Below, one piece after another: positions 62,585-64,000 of a DNA stretch of 64,000 bases. Positions within the stretch are counted from its first letter, which is position 1. Each line of letters opens with the position of its first letter. This stretch comes from Ophiodon elongatus. Taxonomy: Eukaryota; Chordata; Actinopteri; Perciformes; Hexagrammidae. The translations under genes and the position numbers were made by a program. The stretch is from positions 438,501 through 502,500 of the forward strand of contig JACSYO010000389.1 in the NCBI GenBank assembly GCA_016806645.1, written 5' to 3'. Below the pieces are notes generated by a model. That model had not been told where the DNA came from and did no database searches. It saw only the letters and a list, made by a program, of their open reading frames with translations.

Positions 62585-64000
62585 CCCCCCCCCCCAAAAT
62601 ATCTGTTTCGTGAAATATAAATCTATTACAATGAATGAAATATGCATTGAACTATTGTGCCGCCAGATAAATTTTTTTTTAATGTTTTTTATGACTCATC
62701 TGGAGGGCAATCAGCATGCTTCATCTGATGAATAATTTAATTAATCATCAATTAATCATCATCATCATCACGATCCAAATAAAAGCAAGCACATTAACAT
62801 CTCATGTGCAGTTTTGCATCTAAATGTAGTGAAACAAAATGAATAAATGAATGAAATAAACCAGCAAATTTAATAATTTTTGGGGGGAAAAGCTACATTT
62901 GCTCGTAGTTATGAAGTGGAAACCGCTTTTAATTATCACAGTCACCGCGATCAAGTAGTCTGCTTCCAGTGTTCAACAACATGTGACTAAAAACACATTT
63001 TAAAACTACATTCATTCGATTAACTCGCGGTGAGAGACACAATAATAAACCAATACTGACTCTGAATATCAGCCAGACACTGACTCAAATGGGCTGATCT
63101 GGTATTGGAAACCATTATCTTAATAAATAACATTTATAGTAAAGTATATTCATAGCTCTGTATTTATTTGTAACATTTTGTAACATTTTGTTTAAAAAAA
63201 TTAGGAAAGCATTGTTCAAGTCAAGCCTGATGTTGCCTTACGCATTAAAAGAATGAGGCGTCACCTCCGCACGGTGAGGCGAACCTGAGAACGGCACGCT
63301 GAAATCATGAGGGGAACACGGGTAATGTTCTCTCAATGAACAACGCAGTCTCCTTGAAGCTTTTTGACAAACTGCCAAAAACACAAGCCAACGAGATGCT
63401 GCAGCAAAACTCGTTGGTTCCTCAGGCGGCCTCGCGTAGTCTACTCAGACAACGGGAAACAGTCGAGGACACCGACGCAGACAGAAAACACCCGCGGTCG
63501 AAAGCCGCCGACTACGGTCAATAAACTCCTGCCACTTGCAAAGCTCGTCAATTAGATCGTGATCTGCATGAGAAATAAAGAGAAGCAGTTTCACACGGGC
63601 CGATCGATATAAGAGACTTGAGGCAACAAAAACTACTTCAAATGACCATTTAGGGTCCACAAACGCATCCACGTGTCACGAGTGGGACTAAACGCCGTCC
63701 ACGAAGAAATGCTCGGCTTTCAACCTTCAAGTCGCTGTATCGCCTCAAATTGTTCTGAAGATGCCGTTCTGAAAGGAAGAGCAGAGCCCTCAGCAACAGG
63801 TACAGAATGCACAATACCGTCATGGTCGTACCTTTCCTGGTTTTCTGAATTGCTCAATATAGTTTGAGGATATGATTTCATTCGTGCCAAAAGGACTGGT
63901 TGAATGGATGTTTTTTGCCAAAAAGAGAAAAGCGGCCTCGTCTTTAGGCTTCGCCTGAGCCTCCGGTGAAAAACAATCATTAAACCCACTGCAGCAGCAC

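Larger units (their letters stand above)
1..64000 (-). other. abtb3: ABTB3 (BTBD11) gene locus, middle part only
   Basis: Nine minus-strand exons belong to one transcription unit that extends past both edges. Seen in the sequence: every exon has AG before it and GT after it on the minus strand, each junction completes a codon in frame, and the joined reading frame has no stop over 1335 nt. The order of motifs, from SLLATRVGSIAEL through [20 protein letters not shown] and LVLPPLMEWIRVAVAH to the ankyrin block and EAMYHSAEHG, follows vertebrate ABTB3 as I remember it. The paralogue ABTB2 differs at several of these places, for example EAMYYSAEHG. Known of the family: ABTB3 has an N-terminal histone-fold-like region, ankyrin repeats and a C-terminal BTB/BACK region. 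In mammals it is reported as a postsynaptic protein of inhibitory interneurons that binds PSD-95. The exons for the N-terminal and BTB parts are not in this window. Teleosts commonly carry two copies, and I cannot say which this is. Confidence 0.93.
43345..64000 (-). other. abtb3: Intron 1 (partial), at least 20.6 kb
   Basis: This stretch lies upstream of exon 2 on the minus strand and shows no further ABTB3 coding sequence. The large N-terminal exon expected from the family was not found in any frame, so intron 1 must extend beyond 64000. Contents listed separately include a hAT-like remnant at 44.7 kb, repeat pairs at 49.8-50.6 kb, tandem arrays at 51.66-52.50 kb, two repeat remnants at 53.5-54.2 kb, a palindromic MITE-like element at 58.3 kb and several CA/GT microsatellites. 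Homopolymer runs occur at 47359-47380 (T), 57175-57202 (A), 58861-58880 (T) and 61257-61278 (A). The stretches 45517-46850, 54700-57100, 58400-60250 and 62600-64000 look like ordinary AT-rich intron in which I see nothing specific. Confidence 0.85.

Noticed and set aside
43345..64000. Exon 1 of ABTB3 within the window
   Set aside because: None of the expected N-terminal family sequence appears in any frame, so it must lie beyond the right edge.

Overview
This is vertebrate nuclear DNA, almost certainly from a teleost fish. The only protein-coding gene I can support lies on the minus strand as nine short exons in very long introns. It is the middle of ABTB3 (formerly BTBD11), an ankyrin-repeat and BTB-domain protein. 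The fish assignment rests on abundant (CA)n and (TA)n microsatellites and on many diverged copies of interspersed repeats that I recognise from spiny-rayed fish genomes. The species cannot be named, and I cannot tell whether this is the a or b teleost copy.

Layout, in transcription order from high to low coordinates. Intron 1 fills 64000-43345 and runs off the right edge, so the start codon, the large exon 1 and the promoter are outside the window. The exons, numbered by analogy with the mammalian gene, are exon 2 (43195-43344), exon 3 (21248-21458), exon 4 (15684-15836), exon 5 (13638-13803), exon 6 (9951-10040), exon 7 (7094-7195), exon 8 (6223-6316), exon 9 (3109-3244) and exon 10 (560-792). 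Intron 10 runs off the left edge, so the BTB/BACK exons and 3' UTR are also missing. The nine exons total 1335 nt, about 2% of the window. They join in one open frame with AG/GT splice sites and matching codon phases at every junction. The joined peptide is about 445 residues: a family-specific helical region followed by the ankyrin-repeat block.

Everything else is intron. It contains a decayed Tc1-like transposon (1403-2070), several non-autonomous repeat families (two cases look like one repeat nested in another), a hAT-like remnant, a palindromic MITE-like element and a tRNA-like SINE candidate. There are also three tandem arrays with unusual units: 52 decamers at 29961-30480, an 11-mer array at 51661-51722, and a 22-mer array with higher-order structure at 51824-52500. 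A 600-bp TA-rich tract ends in a perfect 25-bp inverted repeat. G-rich tracts are frequent near exons 6-8. Three unique-looking, homeodomain-motif-rich stretches are possible conserved regulatory elements.

I found no second gene, RNA gene, intact transposase or reverse transcriptase, virus-like gene, CRISPR array or prokaryotic feature. Most long open frames come from microsatellites, tandem arrays or the antisense of exons. I found no clear new biological system; the most unusual structures are the tandem arrays and the hairpin-flanked AT tract.
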